The position numbers were made by a program, and so were the translations under genes. A DNA stretch of 64,000 nt, from the NCBI GenBank assembly GCA_029856125.1, contig JAHQWJ010000014.1:124001-188000 (forward strand), read 5' to 3'. Shown piece after piece: positions 17,529 through 27,525 of the stretch. The DNA comes from Promethearchaeia archaeon (GTDB taxonomy: Archaea; Asgardarchaeota; Lokiarchaeia; Sigyniarchaeales; SOKP01). The notes under the pieces were generated by a model. That model was given only the letters and a program-made list of their open reading frames with translations. It did no database searches and had not been told where the DNA came from. Position 1 is the stretch's first letter. The number at the start of each line of letters is the position of its first letter.

Positions 17529-18461
17529 TCAATTTAAAATTAAAACTAAAACCCAGATAAGACCAAAACTAATGATAATTGTAAGATTTACAACCATGGT
17601 AACCAATTTTTGATCGTATCCATTTTCTACAGAAAAGGGGATAACAGCAAGACCCACTGGAAGGATCAAGGAGAGACAAATAATTATTCTGAATAGATGG
17701 TTGAAAATGCTTGGTGGTAATAAGAAAAACAAGCTTAACCCTACGAGAAGGCCCACGCCATATCTTAATACCAAAACTTTGATTATTGAAATCCATTCCG
17801 CTTTTCCAAATTTAAAGTGAAGAAATACGCCTAACAATAACAAGGCTAAAGCTGAATTCGCCCTCGCTAAGATATCTAATAGTTCAGAGAAAAAACTCGG
17901 AATTACAATTCCAGAGAAATTGATAATTAACGCAACAATATAGCTTAATATAGGAGCAGATCTAATTATTCTCTTTAAAATGTATTTAACATTAATCTTT
18001 ACAACATTCTCTTGGTTTTTTGGAGAATAAATAGTTGACAAAATATAACATACTATAAATATCGTGAAAGCGTTTCCTGCGTCAAAGAGAGCGATATATT
18101 GCATGCCAGATTGACCCCAAATGCCTTCTACTAAAGGGAAAAAAAAATTCGCTACATTGAACCCTATCATTGTCATAATCATAGCTCCTTTTAGATTAGG
18201 TGGATGTTTTCGAAAAACTAATAACGCAATAAATGTCATAAAAAAGCCAAAAACTATGCCGATTAAAGGTAATAGAACCAACGATAGTTCGAATTGAATC
18301 GTAGTTGTAACTTGAATTATGACGGCAGGAAGAGTGATGTTAAAGATAATTTTTGCTATTGTATCTCCATCCGTTTCTTTTAAAATGTTTAATTTTTTAA
18401 CTAAATAACCAATAGCGACAATCGAGATTGATAGTAAAAAAATTTCGTTTACGTCAGTCAT
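17529..18461 (-). CDS. Auxin efflux carrier (AEC) family transporter
   Basis: 310 residues with ten predicted helices in two five-helix halves, as in the AEC/PIN-like family of the BART superfamily. Typical elements are the early ITLPAVIIQV, the NVANFFFPLVEGIWG segment in helix 4, and LLLLGVFLHF after the central loop. Members export or import organic acids such as malate. It is convergent with the 3-hydroxyacyl-CoA dehydrogenase and divergent from the BKACE gene. Confidence 0.82.
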   Translation of the reverse strand: MTDVNEIFLLSISIVAIGYLVKKLNILKETDGDTIAKIIFNITLPAVIIQVTTTIQFELSLVLLPLIGIVFGFFMTFIALLVFRKHPPNLKGAMIMTMIGFNVANFFFPLVEGIWGQSGMQYIALFDAGNAFTIFIVCYILSTIYSPKNQENVVKINVKYILKRIIRSAPILSYIVALIINFSGIVIPSFFSELLDILARANSALALLLLGVFLHFKFGKAEWISIIKVLVLRYGVGLLVGLSLFFLLPPSIFNHLFRIIICLSLILPVGLAVIPFSVENGYDQKLVTMVVNLTIIISFGLIWVLVLILN

Positions 18462-18574
18462 ACTCTCTTATTTTTCAGTCCTGTATACTTAGTAATTAAA
18501 ATATTCAAAATAATTAAATAATTATCTAACGTGTTTTAATAACATATAGAAATTATAATAATTGTTGAAGATAA

Positions 18575-19489
18575 ATGAAACCTAACCTTTTAACAGACAA
18601 AAAAGTTATAATTACTGCTGCGATTACGGGTGGAATTCACGGTAAATGGGCTAATCCATGTTTACCATTAACTGCTGAAGAGCAAGCGCAAGATGCTTTA
18701 GAATGTTACGAAGCGGGAGCGTCTATTGTTCATATCCATGTTCGTGGAGATGACGGTCAAAATACACCTGATTTAAACTATTACGGTAAAACCGTCAAAC
18801 AGATTGGGGAAAAATGTCCTATGATTAGACAAATAGGAAATGGCATTGGTGCGCGAGTCGTAGAACATAAATTCACTACTAAGTCTGGCAAAAGAAGAAC
18901 TACGACTGAAATTGTCCAACCTTCCTTAGAAGAACGATTAAATCTTCTCAATATAGATCCTGAACCTGAGATGCACACCATTAACGCCGGATCATTTGAA
19001 TTTAGAACGCCTTATGGAGGATCTTTGTTCAAAAACCCGCAAGATTTCAATCGCAAATATATCAAAAGATGCAATAAAAAGGGTTTTGGTATAGAAATTG
19101 AAGTTTACGATTCAAGTCACATTACTAATGTGTTAGAATTTGTCGAAACAGGTTTACTAAAACCTCCCTTACATTTTAGCTTAGTTTTAGGAATTAAAGG
19201 AGGCGCCGAAGCTAATCCCGCTAATTTATTACGCATGATTGATCAATTACCTGAAGGTTCAACGTGGCAAGTTGTTACTGTTGGTAAATTTAATTTACGA
19301 ACGACAGTAATGGCTATGTGTATGGGAGGAAATGTGCGAACTGGTTTAGAAGATACTATTTATTATGGAAAAGGCGAGTTGGCTCAGAATAACGCACAAT
19401 TGGTCAAGCGAATGGTTAGAATAGCCAACGAAATCGGAAGAGAAGTTGCCACTGTTGATGAAGCTAAAGAAATTTTAGGAATAATATAA
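18575..19489 (+). CDS. BKACE-family beta-keto acid cleavage enzyme
   Basis: 304 residues, full length for the beta-keto acid cleavage enzyme family (DUF849), whose founding member is 3-keto-5-aminohexanoate cleavage enzyme (Kce). It starts with VIITAAITGGIHG and has GASIVHIHVRGDDG with the Zn2+ ligands His53 and His55. FSLVLGIKGG and MGGNVRTGLEDTIYYGKGE are the conserved C-terminal signatures. Family members condense a beta-keto acid with acetyl-CoA to give acetoacetate and a CoA ester. The exact substrate is open, as the family is varied. Its place next to amino-acid and acyl-CoA enzymes fits catabolism. Confidence 0.88.
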   Translation: MKPNLLTDKKVIITAAITGGIHGKWANPCLPLTAEEQAQDALECYEAGASIVHIHVRGDDGQNTPDLNYYGKTVKQIGEKCPMIRQIGNGIGARVVEHKFTTKSGKRRTTTEIVQPSLEERLNLLNIDPEPEMHTINAGSFEFRTPYGGSLFKNPQDFNRKYIKRCNKKGFGIEIEVYDSSHITNVLEFVETGLLKPPLHFSLVLGIKGGAEANPANLLRMIDQLPEGSTWQVVTVGKFNLRTTVMAMCMGGNVRTGLEDTIYYGKGELAQNNAQLVKRMVRIANEIGREVATVDEAKEILGII

Positions 19490-19603
19490 AAATCGTTGAA
19501 GTTATTCAACGTGACTTATTTTTTAGACACTATTGTAATTTTGTACTAACATTTATTAATTGAAGTTAGATCACAATATATAGCACTATTAAGAGTGAAT
19601 CTG

Positions 19604-20047
19604 ATGAGTAGAAAAAAATTAACTTGGTTTGGATTTAATTTAACACAGAAGCAGGCGGTATCCATATTTATATTATCAATTGCAGGACTCTTCATTTCAG
19701 CATTTTTGTTTATGACGATGTTGTACCCATTAATGATGAACATCATGTATAACGATCCTTATTATTATCCGGATGATTACTTTATTATGATGCTTTTTAG
19801 CATGCTTCCTTATATGTTTGTATTTTGTGGCGTATTTGTATTAAGTCTTTATTCCTTGATTCGATGCAGAAAAATAGCTAAATATTACTCTCCCTCAATT
19901 GATCCTGTGATAGAAGAGAAACCAAAATCCTCTCATACTGAACAAAAACCGAAATCCATTGCCCAATTTTGTTCTAACTGCGGAGAAATGAAAAAAAGTC
20001 ACGAAAAATTTTGTACTAATTGTGGACATCAAATAGGGTATCAATAA
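19604..20047 (+). CDS. Two-helix membrane protein with C-terminal zinc ribbon
   Basis: Starts at ATG 19604, or GTG 19595 in frame. Two hydrophobic helices (about residues 18-42 and 58-85) are joined by an aspartate/tyrosine-rich loop. They are followed by a polar linker and a C-terminal zinc ribbon, CSNCGEMKKSHEKFCTNCG, with four cysteine ligands. Proteins of this layout are widespread in archaea without known function. The ribbon faces the cytoplasm if the positive-inside rule holds. Confidence 0.65.
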   Translation: MSRKKLTWFGFNLTQKQAVSIFILSIAGLFISAFLFMTMLYPLMMNIMYNDPYYYPDDYFIMMLFSMLPYMFVFCGVFVLSLYSLIRCRKIAKYYSPSIDPVIEEKPKSSHTEQKPKSIAQFCSNCGEMKKSHEKFCTNCGHQIGYQ

Positions 20048-20083
20048 AAAAAATAAAAAAAATAAAAATAGTTGAGTTTAAGC

Positions 20084-21490
20084 TCAGATTTTTTTCAATT
20101 CTTCTCTTATGCGTTCAAGTCTTTCTCCATGTAAACCATAAGATTTCATGGCTAGAAGTCCAATTACAAGTGCGATGCTAGGAAAGATAACCATTATAGC
20201 TTTTAGACCTAATATAACTAAATATGGATCTGAAGGTAAGGGATCAAATTGTTTGTCCCAACCTATATTTCCAAACATAAGTCCAATAGTTAAAATGACT
20301 AAGATTATTGAGATTCGATGAATAAATGCGTTAATTCCATAAAAGCTTGCAGATCGCTTAACTCCGAATTTAACTGCGTCTTCGTCAATAACGTCAGCGT
20401 GTAAAATATCTACGTAAAACAATGCTCCCGACAATGGAAATCCTTGAAGTGCTATAAGAAGAATAAATGCGATTTGAAATGCTTCTCCAGTTATAAATAA
20501 GAATGGAAACAGTGTACAAATCCAAATTCCTAATGTTATCATGAAAGCTTTTCGCATTCCGTATTTCAAGCCTAATTTTTTGTGAATTGGCAATACAAGG
20601 GCAGCAATGACAAAAGCCAACATAAGCGCTATCCCGACTATAAGCGAACCTCCTCCTGCAAAAAGAGAACCTCCAATAACGAATTCAGCGTAAATGGGGA
20701 TAATCATCGGTAAAATGCTAAAACAATACCAAACTGCTGTATTTGCTACAACAAATTTTACAAATGTTTTGTTTGTTAGTGTAATTTTCATTGATTTAAA
20801 AAACGATGGTCTTTTTTCAAAATCTTCTGCTTTTTCTACTTTTTCTTCAATGCCCTTCAAGAGAAACGGTATTGAGATTAAAATCGTAAAAACGGCTACG
20901 ACGATCGCCATCATAAAATATTCGCTTTTAGCGAGGGGAATTGCGGCGTCTGCTGGAACATAATCCGAAATAAATATCATCGGAATAAGCGAGCTTAAAA
21001 TTAAGGCAACTACGGTTAGGCCTTTTATAAATAAATTAGCAGAAGCTCTCTTCTTCTCATTTGGGAACATTTCTGGGAAAATTGCGTTCACATTTACATC
21101 AAACATAGTATAGAAGAACTCAAAGATAACAATCGTCGTTAAAAAGTAAATAAACTCAAGCATTTTATCACTTGTATTGAATGGCACATAGAACATTAAA
21201 ACTACCATAGCGCATAACGGAATTATCGAAATGAGTAGATAAAACTTTCTTTTACCCCACTTTCCTCTATGTTTCGTCCTTTCCGAGAGTGCTCCGAGCA
21301 TTGGATCGTTAACTGCATTCCATATACCCCAAAGAACATATGTAATTATCATTAAATCCAAAGGTATTTTGACGACTGTAAAATAGAAGGTGAAAATCAA
21401 GAATTGAAAGATTTGGTAAGTAAGCTGATCTGGAAATGCACTAAGCCCAAAAAGGAATTTCTTCTTAAATGTTAATTTCTCTTCACTCAT
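20084..21490 (-). CDS. MFS transporter, GPH (glycoside-pentoside-hexuronide) type
   Basis: 468 residues with twelve predicted helices. The N-terminal stretch GLSAFPDQLTYQIFQF and the loop 2-3 region NDPMLGALSERTKHRGKWG are characteristic of the GPH/MFS_2 group, which symports sugars with Na+ or H+. The large central loop carries EKAEDFEKRPSFFKS. The substrate cannot be inferred. It ends 37 bp from the convergent zinc-ribbon gene. Confidence 0.85.
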   Translation of the reverse strand: MSEEKLTFKKKFLFGLSAFPDQLTYQIFQFLIFTFYFTVVKIPLDLMIITYVLWGIWNAVNDPMLGALSERTKHRGKWGKRKFYLLISIIPLCAMVVLMFYVPFNTSDKMLEFIYFLTTIVIFEFFYTMFDVNVNAIFPEMFPNEKKRASANLFIKGLTVVALILSSLIPMIFISDYVPADAAIPLAKSEYFMMAIVVAVFTILISIPFLLKGIEEKVEKAEDFEKRPSFFKSMKITLTNKTFVKFVVANTAVWYCFSILPMIIPIYAEFVIGGSLFAGGGSLIVGIALMLAFVIAALVLPIHKKLGLKYGMRKAFMITLGIWICTLFPFLFITGEAFQIAFILLIALQGFPLSGALFYVDILHADVIDEDAVKFGVKRSASFYGINAFIHRISIILVILTIGLMFGNIGWDKQFDPLPSDPYLVILGLKAIMVIFPSIALVIGLLAMKSYGLHGERLERIREELKKI

Positions 21491-21799
21491 TTTTAATACC
21501 TAAATTCTAATTAAATTTTAATTGAGTTTGATTACATTATATTTTATTTAAAATTATGCTTAATTAAAGTCAAAAAGGAGCTCTTAAAAGGTTAACTCAG
21601 ATATTCTCTTCTAATGATGTTCAATTATATTATCTTCTTACATTTAAGTTTAAATAGAATTAATTGGGTTAAAACCTACGAACAATCAATAGCAAATGCT
21701 GTTTTTTTAAAAAATGAAACATATATTTTAAAACAAGGAATTTATATTTTTTAATACTACATATGAAAAAACTAATATACGAAAAAGAGAAGAAAAACG
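21491..21799. other. Intergenic region between MFS and helix-hairpin-helix genes
   Basis: 309 bp between divergent genes. It is AT-rich, with TATA-like tracts around 21655 and 21720-21750, and presumably holds both promoters. No hidden gene or structure was seen. Confidence 0.4.
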
Positions 21800-22597
21800 A
21801 TGAAAATTATTGATATTGAAGGCGTAGGAGAAAAATACGCAAAGAAACTAGAAAAAGCCGCTATTGCAAATGTTGAAGACTTAATACCGTTAAAATGGAG
21901 CGAAATTAAAGAGCTTGCTAAAACAACTAGTATTTCTTTAAAATTACTTGAAAAATGGCAAGATCAAACAGAATTAATGGTTATTAAAGGTGTTGGTCCT
22001 GAATATTCAGAAGTTCTAAATAAAGTTGGCATTGATTCTACAAGAGAACTTGCCTATCGAAACCCTAAGAACACGTTAGAAAGCATTGTTAAGTTTGATA
22101 AGGAACAACCTGACGTTATAAGAAAAATCCCTAAAGTTGAAGAAATTGAGGATTGGATTAACAAGGCAAAAGAACTCAATAATGTGAAGAAAACTAAGAC
22201 AATCCCTAAAGAAACCCCAATTATTGACATCGAGGGAATCGGTAAAAAATACGGAAAAACTATGGAAAAAGCAGGGTTTCTTGATGTTGAGAGTTTAATA
22301 GGATTAGACAGAGATGGAATTAAAAAATTAGCAGAAAAAACAAAGATTTCCGAAAAATTACTGGATAAATGGGCAGAACACGCTGATTTAATGAGAATTG
22401 ATGGCGTAGGTCCTGAATATGCCGAGGTAATTAATGAAATTGGAATTGACTCGGTTAAAGAATTTGCTCAACGTAACCCTAATAACACTTTAGATCGAAT
22501 AGTGAAATTAGATAAGGAAAAGCCTGATATGTTTAGAAAACCTCCAACATTAAGCATGATTGAAGATTGGATTGAAGAAGCTAAAAAAATTAAATAA
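21800..22597 (+). CDS. Tandem DUF4332-like helix-hairpin-helix protein
   Basis: 265 residues made of two homologous halves (about 1-128 and 139-265) that align throughout. Each half begins IDIEGVG/IDIEGIG with KKY or KYAKKL, has a second hairpin GVGPEYxEVxNxxGIDS, then AxRNPxNTLxxIVKxDKExPD, and ends with IEDWIxxAK. The paired GxG hairpins are helix-hairpin-helix motifs of the DUF4332 type, usually binding DNA or protein without sequence specificity. The gene is monocistronic with its own ATG. The duplication is internal and nearly complete. Confidence 0.75.
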   Translation: MKIIDIEGVGEKYAKKLEKAAIANVEDLIPLKWSEIKELAKTTSISLKLLEKWQDQTELMVIKGVGPEYSEVLNKVGIDSTRELAYRNPKNTLESIVKFDKEQPDVIRKIPKVEEIEDWINKAKELNNVKKTKTIPKETPIIDIEGIGKKYGKTMEKAGFLDVESLIGLDRDGIKKLAEKTKISEKLLDKWAEHADLMRIDGVGPEYAEVINEIGIDSVKEFAQRNPNNTLDRIVKLDKEKPDMFRKPPTLSMIEDWIEEAKKIK

Positions 22598-22682
22598 CTA
22601 TTTCTATAATACATTTTTCTTTTTTTTATATAAAACATAATTGTTTCTATAAGCTAAATAAATAAAGGAGTTTACTTAAAAA

Positions 22683-23267
22683 ATGGCAGATTTAAATTTA
22701 GAAGTAACATATTTTGAAAAGGGAGGACCTCAAAATACACAGAAGGCGTTGGAAATAGCAAAAAAATACGCAGATCAATTTGGTATAAAGGATATCGTTA
22801 TCGCCAGCACCACAGGAACATCAGCTGAAAAAGCTGCTGAAATTTTTAACCCAAAGGATTATAACATAATGATCGTGACCCATGCCTATTATTTTGTAAA
22901 TAGTACAACAAGACAAGAATTTCCTGAGGAAAAATTGAATAGTCTTAAGGAACTTGGCTTAAAATTTCATATTGGGACGCATTCAATGAGTGGCATTGAA
23001 AGAGGAATACGATTGAAAAAAGAGGCTTGGCAATTTGTCGATTTATTAGCTAAGATGTTAGGATACCACTTCAGTCAAGGAGTAAAGGTATGCATAGAGA
23101 TATCCGCTACAATTTGCGATGCAGGACTAATCCCTGATCTTGAAAGAGACATAATTGCAGTTGGAGGCACTGGTAGAGGCGCTGATACTGTATGCCTAAT
23201 TAAGCCTGCTCCAACGAGTGATTTTAAAAATCTTAGAGTTAAAGCAATTTTTGCTAAACCTCTATAG
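22683..23267 (+). CDS. Pyruvate-kinase C-terminal-domain-like protein
   Basis: 194 residues matching the stand-alone family related to the alpha/beta (C-terminal) domain of pyruvate kinase. Features are VIASTTGTSAEKAAE near residue 40, VTHAYYF, the central THSMSGIERGIR, and AVGGTGRGADTVCLIKPA near the C-terminus. It lacks the kinase barrel, so it is not a pyruvate kinase; a regulatory or ligand-binding role is plausible. Starts at ATG with AAAGGAG upstream. Confidence 0.7.
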   Translation: MADLNLEVTYFEKGGPQNTQKALEIAKKYADQFGIKDIVIASTTGTSAEKAAEIFNPKDYNIMIVTHAYYFVNSTTRQEFPEEKLNSLKELGLKFHIGTHSMSGIERGIRLKKEAWQFVDLLAKMLGYHFSQGVKVCIEISATICDAGLIPDLERDIIAVGGTGRGADTVCLIKPAPTSDFKNLRVKAIFAKPL

Positions 23268-23400
23268 TTTTATTGAAAAAAGAAAATTTAATTTTCTACT
23301 TTTTATTTTTTGAACATTCTAAGGAAGTGTGAATCCGACGACACAAAATTAATAAGAAAATGGATTATAAAATCTATTAATTAAAATTATCTAAATAAAA

Positions 23401-24786
23401 ATGATTAAAATGTCGTTAGATATAAATAACGAAGAAATTGAAGTCGAAACTACAACATCTAAGCGTAACGTGTTTTACTGGAGTATGTACGACCTTGCAA
23501 ATACGATTTTTTCTATGATTATTGTTAGTCTAATCATTAACCGCTATATACTGGTGATAGGTCAACTCGAATACAGTATGTCTTATGGTGGTGCTAACTT
23601 TCTCTTTGGTGTAGCTGCCTTTGTTATGCAGATAGGAATAGCAATCTGCATCCCTTTTTTAGGAGCGCTCAGTGATAATGTGGGAAAGAGAAAACCTTTT
23701 GTTATCAGCTTAACAGGAATTATCCTTCTTTTTGCAAGTTTACTTGGATTTTCTCACGATCTTACGATGGTTTTCTTGTTTTACATCATTGCAAATGTCG
23801 CTTATCAATTTAGTTTATTGTTCTATGATGCGATGCTTCCATTTATTGCTAAAAGAGGAGATATTGGAAAAGTTGCCGGATTTGGAGTTGCTTGGGGCTA
23901 TTTTGGCACGATCATTTCTCTCTTTATTATGTTGCCTTTAATAGCAAATGATATAAATTCTGATCCTTTACAGGGGCCTGTAGTATATGGTTATACAGGT
24001 AGTTGGTTCACATTTGTTCTACCCATGATTCTATTCTTAGTTTTTGCAATTCCGTTTATTTTTGTTCGTGAAAAGCAGAAAAAAGGTAAAAGACCTCCTG
24101 TAGGCCAATTAATCGGTAATACTTTTAAGCAGTTACGTAGTACATTTAGAGACATCAGAAAACATAGATCGATGTTGATCTTTATTATAGGTTATTTTTT
24201 TGTTGCTGACATTGCTAATGTTATAGTTATATATATGACACCAATTGTTACCGATGGATTAATTCTTGGAGGTGGAACAACAACATGGGCTATACTTTTT
24301 ATAATAATTGCCACATTTTCAGCTGTTGTCTTTACTTACTTTATTGGAAAATTCGGCGAAAAATACGGTGCAAAGAAAACCTTTTACCTTGTAGGCGCCT
24401 TATGGGGTTTTGCGTTAACAGTTGGGATTGTATTAATTTTTACAACATCATCTATTGACGTTGGTGCAAATCTCCCGTTTATATTTAGTATTATTATGGG
24501 AATGGTAGCGGGTGCAGCTTTGGGTGGAACATGGACAGCACAACGAATTATGGTAGTAGAGCTTGCTCCTAAAGAAAAGTTTGGAGAGTTTTTTGGATTT
24601 TCTAAGCTAAGCGGAAAACTCTCTTCTGCAATAGGTCCATTTATTTGGGGCACTGTTATGATAACTTACGATGTAATAGGCAAAGCGGCATATGGTTGGG
24701 CAATGATCTCTGTAGGTATTATATTAGCATTAGGCATCTTTATCCTAAGTTTCATCCAAAAAGAATCGTCGCAAGAAAATACTTAA
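23401..24786 (+). CDS. MFS transporter, Atg22/UMF1-like
   Basis: 461 residues with about twelve helices. The opening FYWSMYDLANTIFSMIIVSL is the signature of the UMF1/Atg22-like MFS branch, and GALSDNVGKRKPFV is the MFS loop 2-3 motif. Homologues in yeast export amino acids from the vacuole; those of prokaryotes are unassigned. The N-terminal 20 residues are acidic and cytoplasmic. It starts at ATG 23401; a second ATG occurs at 23410. Confidence 0.82.
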   Translation: MIKMSLDINNEEIEVETTTSKRNVFYWSMYDLANTIFSMIIVSLIINRYILVIGQLEYSMSYGGANFLFGVAAFVMQIGIAICIPFLGALSDNVGKRKPFVISLTGIILLFASLLGFSHDLTMVFLFYIIANVAYQFSLLFYDAMLPFIAKRGDIGKVAGFGVAWGYFGTIISLFIMLPLIANDINSDPLQGPVVYGYTGSWFTFVLPMILFLVFAIPFIFVREKQKKGKRPPVGQLIGNTFKQLRSTFRDIRKHRSMLIFIIGYFFVADIANVIVIYMTPIVTDGLILGGGTTTWAILFIIIATFSAVVFTYFIGKFGEKYGAKKTFYLVGALWGFALTVGIVLIFTTSSIDVGANLPFIFSIIMGMVAGAALGGTWTAQRIMVVELAPKEKFGEFFGFSKLSGKLSSAIGPFIWGTVMITYDVIGKAAYGWAMISVGIILALGIFILSFIQKESSQENT

Positions 24787-24914
24787 TTACTATTTTTTTT
24801 TTATTTTTTAAAGTAAAGAAAATAAAGCTTTAACTCAGCAGATACTAAAAAAATAATAAGAAAAAAAAACCTACAAGGTTAATCTTAATTTTAATAAGAG
24901 AATAAATAATATTC

Positions 24915-26069
24915 TTAAACTTTCCCTTTTTCGGGGATAATGTTAACACGTCTATGAGGGCCTTTAATCAAGGATATCGCATTTTCAGGACACAAATAAG
25001 CGCATACGCCACATCCGATACATTCTTCTTCAACTTTTTCGGCAATTCCGTGCTCATTTATTTCTAATACTTGATTAAAACATTTTTCGACACATGTGCC
25101 ACACCCCCTGCACAAATCTTGATCAATATCAACTGTGAAACTAGCTATATTAACATTAGGATATGTTACAGAAACTTTACTAGTTGAGCAGCAACAGCTG
25201 CAACAATTGCAGATTGCTACTTCATCTTTACTTAAATCTGAATTTAGGTGATAAACCTTATGAACCAATCCTGCATCTTCAATGTCTTTTAAAATTTTTA
25301 ACGCTTCTGCTTTAGAGATAAGCCTAGTGAAACCATGTTTAGTTGTATGCCTTGCGCTTTTACCTAGAGTAAAACAGCTTTCTCCAGGAGGGTTTTGTTC
25401 ACATGTATGTCCTAAGAAATCTTCTTTTTGTCGGCAATAACATTGACCAACTGCTATATCGTCAAATTTTTCTATGAGTTCTTTTATATCTTGTGTAGTT
25501 ATAATCTGTTCTTCAGGAACTTCTAGTTCTTCATTGACAATTATTTTAATGTCTTCACCAGTTTCTTTATTTTCTCTAATAGGAACTGTTCGATCCTGTG
25601 CTGGCATGCCTTTCACCATATTGGGAAGATTATCGTAATCATCTTGAGCTATAGCAGCTAATTTTTTTTCTGATTCGTTGAATAAACGCGCTAATTCTAT
25701 ATATTCGTCTGTTTTTTCCAGCCTTTTCATGAAAGTATATTCAAACTGTCGATAAATGGGCGCTAATCGAAAGACCACTACACCGTGACGATTGGGTTGG
25801 TCAAACATTACACCACGTTTCGCTAGCTGATCAACTTTTTTCAAAATTTCTTCTTCAGAGTAAGTCTTCTCGCAATATTTTGCGATGCTCTCCTTTAACT
25901 GTTCCATTGTTTGAGATATATTTTTTTTAAATGCCACTAAAAAATCTAGATTGTCTTCCGATATGGAGTATTTTAAAATTTCTATGACACTATCTGTCAG
26001 AATATATGGTCCAGCTTTATTTAGTATATTACCAATTTGTTTATATTTCGCATTAATTTCATTCGACAT
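24915..26069 (-). CDS. 4Fe-4S ferredoxin protein with N-terminal winged-helix-like region
   Basis: 384 residues. Residues 1-120 look like a winged-helix domain. The middle has an unusual cysteine-rich stretch, CYCRQKEDFLGHTC with CNCCSCCCSTSK, which could hold an extra metal site. The C-terminus has two classical 4Fe-4S motifs, CRGCGTCVEKC and CIGCGVCAYLCP. Such proteins occur in anaerobic archaea and probably carry electrons or sense redox state. It is transcribed after the glycine C-acetyltransferase gene in the same direction, about 77 bp apart. Confidence 0.78.
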   Translation of the reverse strand: MSNEINAKYKQIGNILNKAGPYILTDSVIEILKYSISEDNLDFLVAFKKNISQTMEQLKESIAKYCEKTYSEEEILKKVDQLAKRGVMFDQPNRHGVVVFRLAPIYRQFEYTFMKRLEKTDEYIELARLFNESEKKLAAIAQDDYDNLPNMVKGMPAQDRTVPIRENKETGEDIKIIVNEELEVPEEQIITTQDIKELIEKFDDIAVGQCYCRQKEDFLGHTCEQNPPGESCFTLGKSARHTTKHGFTRLISKAEALKILKDIEDAGLVHKVYHLNSDLSKDEVAICNCCSCCCSTSKVSVTYPNVNIASFTVDIDQDLCRGCGTCVEKCFNQVLEINEHGIAEKVEEECIGCGVCAYLCPENAISLIKGPHRRVNIIPEKGKV

Positions 26070-26146
26070 AATATTTTCACTGAGTTTTATTTCAATAATA
26101 CTTGATGTTATAAGTAAAAATAAAGAAAAAAAATATTAGAAAATAC

Positions 26147-27334
26147 CTAAATTATATCTAACTTCTTACCAACTTTTTCGATTGAACTTAAAGCTGTGTT
26201 CAAATCATCTTTAGTAAGTAAGGCGTTCATTTGCACTCTTATTCTTGAGAGTTCTCGGGCGACCATTGGAAAGACTATTGGTGTGCCATAGATATTTTCT
26301 TCTTCGAATAAGATTCTTGCGAGTTCTTGAGCTTTACCAGGATCGCCAATAATCAAAGGAATGATTGGTGTTTCTGATCTACCAGTGTCGTATCCCATAC
26401 TTTGAACTTCTTTCTTGAAATAGTTAGTATGTTCCCAGACTGATTTAAAGTGTTGAGGTTCGTTTTCAACAACTTCTATTGAAGCGATGTTAGCTGCTAC
26501 TATTCCAGGTGGATGCGCTGTGCTTAACAAATAGGTTCTACTTTTGTTCGTACAGAATTCAATTAAGTCTTTAGAACCAGCAACGGTACCACCAAAAACT
26601 CCGAAACCTTTGCTCATTGAGCCTCCTTCCACGTGAACTTTTCCTTGCAAATTAAAATGTGCTACTATACCTTTACCTTTCCCAAGAATACCTTCACCAT
26701 GGCAATCGTCTACAAAAACCATCGCTCCAAAGTCTTCTGCTACATTAACGATCTTATCTAATGGAGCCATGTCACCATCCATACTAAAGACTCCATCGGT
26801 AATGATGCAAATTCTTCTAGCTCCACCTTTTTCAGCTTCTTTTAATTGTTTTTCTAAATCTGAAATATCTCTATGTTTATAAATAACGCGCTTCGCACCA
26901 GACAATCTAACACCATCAATAATAGACCCATGGTTTAATTCGTCTGAGACAACTATATCAGGCTTTCCAACCAACATAGGAATTACTCCTGAATTAACTG
27001 CAAATCCCGTCTGACATAAGAGTGACGCTTCTACTTCTTTATATTTAGCAAATTTTTCTTGAAATTCACGGGTTAAATCAAAACTCCCAGCAATTACTGG
27101 AACTGCTCCTGCCCCTGCTCCATATTTTTTAGTAGCGTCAATTGCTGCCTGAATAATTTTTGGATGCGTAGCTAATCCCAAATAATTATTTGTATTAAGC
27201 ATCAATACTTCTTTTCCATTTACAACACAGTGTGGCTTAGAACCGCCTTCTAAATATCGAATAACCCATTCAAGATTGTTACCTCTCAATTCGGTCATAT
27301 CCTCCTTAAGAAAAGCAACTGGATCTCTCTTCAT
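26147..27334 (-). CDS. kbl: Glycine C-acetyltransferase (2-amino-3-ketobutyrate CoA ligase)
   Basis: 395 residues, a full-length alpha-oxoamine synthase. It has NNYLGLATHPKII, DELNHGSIIDG with the substrate histidine, the PLP-binding DDCHGEG and the Schiff-base lysine Lys242 in EGGSMSKGFGVFGG. It cleaves 2-amino-3-oxobutanoate with CoA to glycine and acetyl-CoA. The NAD-dependent threonine dehydrogenase that makes this substrate is encoded divergently, 191 bp away. The start is supported by an AAGGTGAT Shine-Dalgarno. Confidence 0.93.
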   Translation of the reverse strand: MKRDPVAFLKEDMTELRGNNLEWVIRYLEGGSKPHCVVNGKEVLMLNTNNYLGLATHPKIIQAAIDATKKYGAGAGAVPVIAGSFDLTREFQEKFAKYKEVEASLLCQTGFAVNSGVIPMLVGKPDIVVSDELNHGSIIDGVRLSGAKRVIYKHRDISDLEKQLKEAEKGGARRICIITDGVFSMDGDMAPLDKIVNVAEDFGAMVFVDDCHGEGILGKGKGIVAHFNLQGKVHVEGGSMSKGFGVFGGTVAGSKDLIEFCTNKSRTYLLSTAHPPGIVAANIASIEVVENEPQHFKSVWEHTNYFKKEVQSMGYDTGRSETPIIPLIIGDPGKAQELARILFEEENIYGTPIVFPMVARELSRIRVQMNALLTKDDLNTALSSIEKVGKKLDII

Positions 27335-27525
27335 ATCTTCATATCACCTTAAATTTTTTTGAAACATGTGTAAATTAATAAATTAAGTCTATTTAGAAAA
27401 CTATATTAGTTTTTGCTATAATAAATAAAAGGGGTTCAAAGTGGGAGAAAAATGGATAAAGCTTTTTTAATTGGGTGAATTATGAATGTCATTATATTTA
27501 CTCAGAATTATGAATATGAAAATTG
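27335..27525. promoter_or_regulatory. Divergent promoter region of kbl and threonine dehydrogenase
   Basis: 191 bp shared by two divergent genes of one pathway. It contains AT-rich TATA-like tracts on both sides and the Shine-Dalgarno of kbl at its left end. Coordinated regulation is an inference; no operator palindrome was identified. Confidence 0.4.
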
